This document shows positions 63,311 through 64,000 of a stretch of 64,000 nucleotides of DNA, in pieces; within the stretch, counting starts at the first letter, position 1, and each line of letters begins with the position of its first letter. The notes beneath the pieces are model-generated. The model was not told the origin of the DNA, made no database searches, and saw only the letters and a list, made by a program, of their open reading frames with translations. The position numbers and the translations under genes are program-made. The stretch is from Thioclava sp. SK-1 (GTDB lineage: Bacteria; Pseudomonadota; Alphaproteobacteria; Rhodobacterales; Rhodobacteraceae): assembly GCF_001705665.1 (NCBI RefSeq), contig NZ_MDHA01000032.1, positions 186,001 to 250,000 on the forward strand, written 5' to 3'.

Positions 63311-64000
63311 TCGTCCAGCGCCTCTTGACGGATCTCCTCTGCCTCTTGTTCAGAATAGAACAATGTCTTGGCGGGGCGGGGCAGATCCGCAAACTGTGGT
63401 GGCAAGAAGCCGGGTTTGATGATTGCCGGATAGGACCAATTGGCGGTGGCAATCATGCCCTGAAATGCATCCGACAAAATGTAGTCCATGAACGCCTGCG
63501 CCAACTGCGGCTGATCGGTGGTGTTCAGCTGTGCGGCTAGCTCGGTCATAAAGTAATGGCCTTCGGGGAAGATCGCGGCGGCTTTGGTAGTGTCATCCTC
63601 AGCAATGATATGATAGGCGGGGGAGGTGGTGTAGGACATCACCATGTCGACCTCGCCATCGGTGAACAGGCCGTAGCTTTCCGACCAGCCGGGCGTGACG
63701 GTCAGCACCTTAGGCGCAAGCTTTTCCCATGCCGCCTGTGCTTCATCGCCGTAGATCGCTTTAACCCACAGCAACAACGCCAGCCCGGAAATCGATGAAC
63801 GCGGATCCTGGATCGCAATTTTCAGATCGTCTGGCGCATCCAGCAAAGCCTGAAAGGACTGTGGCGGGTTGGCCAATTTCGTAGTGTCATAGACAAAGGC
63901 GGTTTCGCCCCAGTTGAAGGGCAGAAACGTATCATCCGTCCACGCGATGGGCAGGGACAAAGTTGAAGTATCTTGGCCATGCGGGGCAAACAGGCCGGTG
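63286..64000 (-). CDS. thiB: thiamine ABC transporter binding protein (partial, 5' end outside)
   Basis: The C-terminal 237 codons or so of a periplasmic thiamine-binding protein. The frame stays open to the window edge, reading TGLFAPHGQDTSTLSLPIAW before the internal TTG at 63960, so that codon is not a true start. Landmarks are FLPFNWGETAFVYDT, DPRSSISGLALLLWV and TPGWSESYGLFTDGEVDMVMSYTTSPAYH. A TPP riboswitch, if any, would lie upstream and outside this window. Confidence 0.93.
   Translation of the reverse strand, partial: TGLFAPHGQDTSTLSLPIAWTDDTFLPFNWGETAFVYDTTKLANPPQSFQALLDAPDDLKIAIQDPRSSISGLALLLWVKAIYGDEAQAAWEKLAPKVLTVTPGWSESYGLFTDGEVDMVMSYTTSPAYHIIAEDDTTKAAAIFPEGHYFMTELAAQLNTTDQPQLAQAFMDYILSDAFQGMIATANWSYPAIIKPGFLPPQFADLPRPAKTLFYSEQEAEEIRQEALDEWLTAFGR

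Noticed and set aside
63286-63960. thiB as a complete gene starting at 63960
   Set aside because: The start there would be TTG inside conserved sequence, and the frame stays open with thiB-like residues to the window edge.

Overview
The window reads as chromosomal DNA of an alphaproteobacterium of the Rhodobacteraceae (Roseobacter/Rhodobacter type). The evidence is gene content and order: ctaC-ctaB-small ORF-ctaG-ctaE without ctaD, a lysC-ptsP pair, a Tad/Flp pilus locus with very short Flp pilins, CtrA-like promoter boxes, a TctCBA carrier divergent from tctDE, and a moderately GC-rich, densely coding layout. This is inference from synteny and family recognition; no rRNA or tRNA gene is present to confirm it. 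No CRISPR array, insertion sequence, prophage or clearly broken gene was seen.

Layout. 1-2.3 kb: chorismate mutase and folD, a terminator, then a membrane-anchored LytTR regulator. 2.3-5.5 kb: an AAA+ ATPase and a large polytopic membrane protein of unknown function. 5.5-17.6 kb (minus strand): the Tad pilus locus. Read in transcription order it holds three near-identical flp pilin genes, a divergent fourth pilin, cpaB, cpaC, an OmpA-like lipoprotein, a terminator, then cpaE, tadA, tadB, tadC, two TPR lipoproteins and the prepilin peptidase. A lytic transglycosylase gene diverges from the pilin array. 18.9-26.1 kb (minus): a two-subunit CoA-transferase, topA, dprA, tldD. 26.3-35.2 kb (plus): cytochrome c oxidase genes, surf1, thrC, an M16 peptidase, an acetyltransferase and an FAD-linked oxidase. 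35.4-40.4 kb: mtnP, an EamA exporter, a flavin reductase, an acetyltransferase, an EcsC protein and an aldo/keto reductase. 40.6-46.2 kb (minus): ptsP, lysC, a DUF1178 protein, waaA. 46.3-52.7 kb: tctCBA (minus) facing away from a tctD-tctE-binding-protein operon (plus). 52.8-60.3 kb (minus): a large chemoreceptor, then an RND efflux pump and its adaptor. 60.6-64 kb: a small Met-rich protein and thiBPQ, with thiB cut by the window edge.

How the parts work together. The Tad genes encode secretin, adaptor, ATPase, inner-membrane platform, localisation ATPase, prepilin peptidase and pilin, so most of a Tad machine is here; no TadE/F/G minor pilins are present. The pilin genes each carry their own terminator, and two of them carry CtrA-like boxes about 150 bp upstream, which suggests cell-cycle-type control of pilin dose. 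A CtrA-like box also lies directly upstream of dprA, a gene under CtrA control in Rhodobacter capsulatus. The tct region is a carboxylate uptake system with its own sensor pair.

I found no wholly new system. The points most worth a second look are the pilin array with its shared upstream elements, the CtrA-like boxes, the three-gene tctDE plus binding protein unit, a tandem 14-bp repeat before the aldo/keto reductase, and palindromes before the RND operon.
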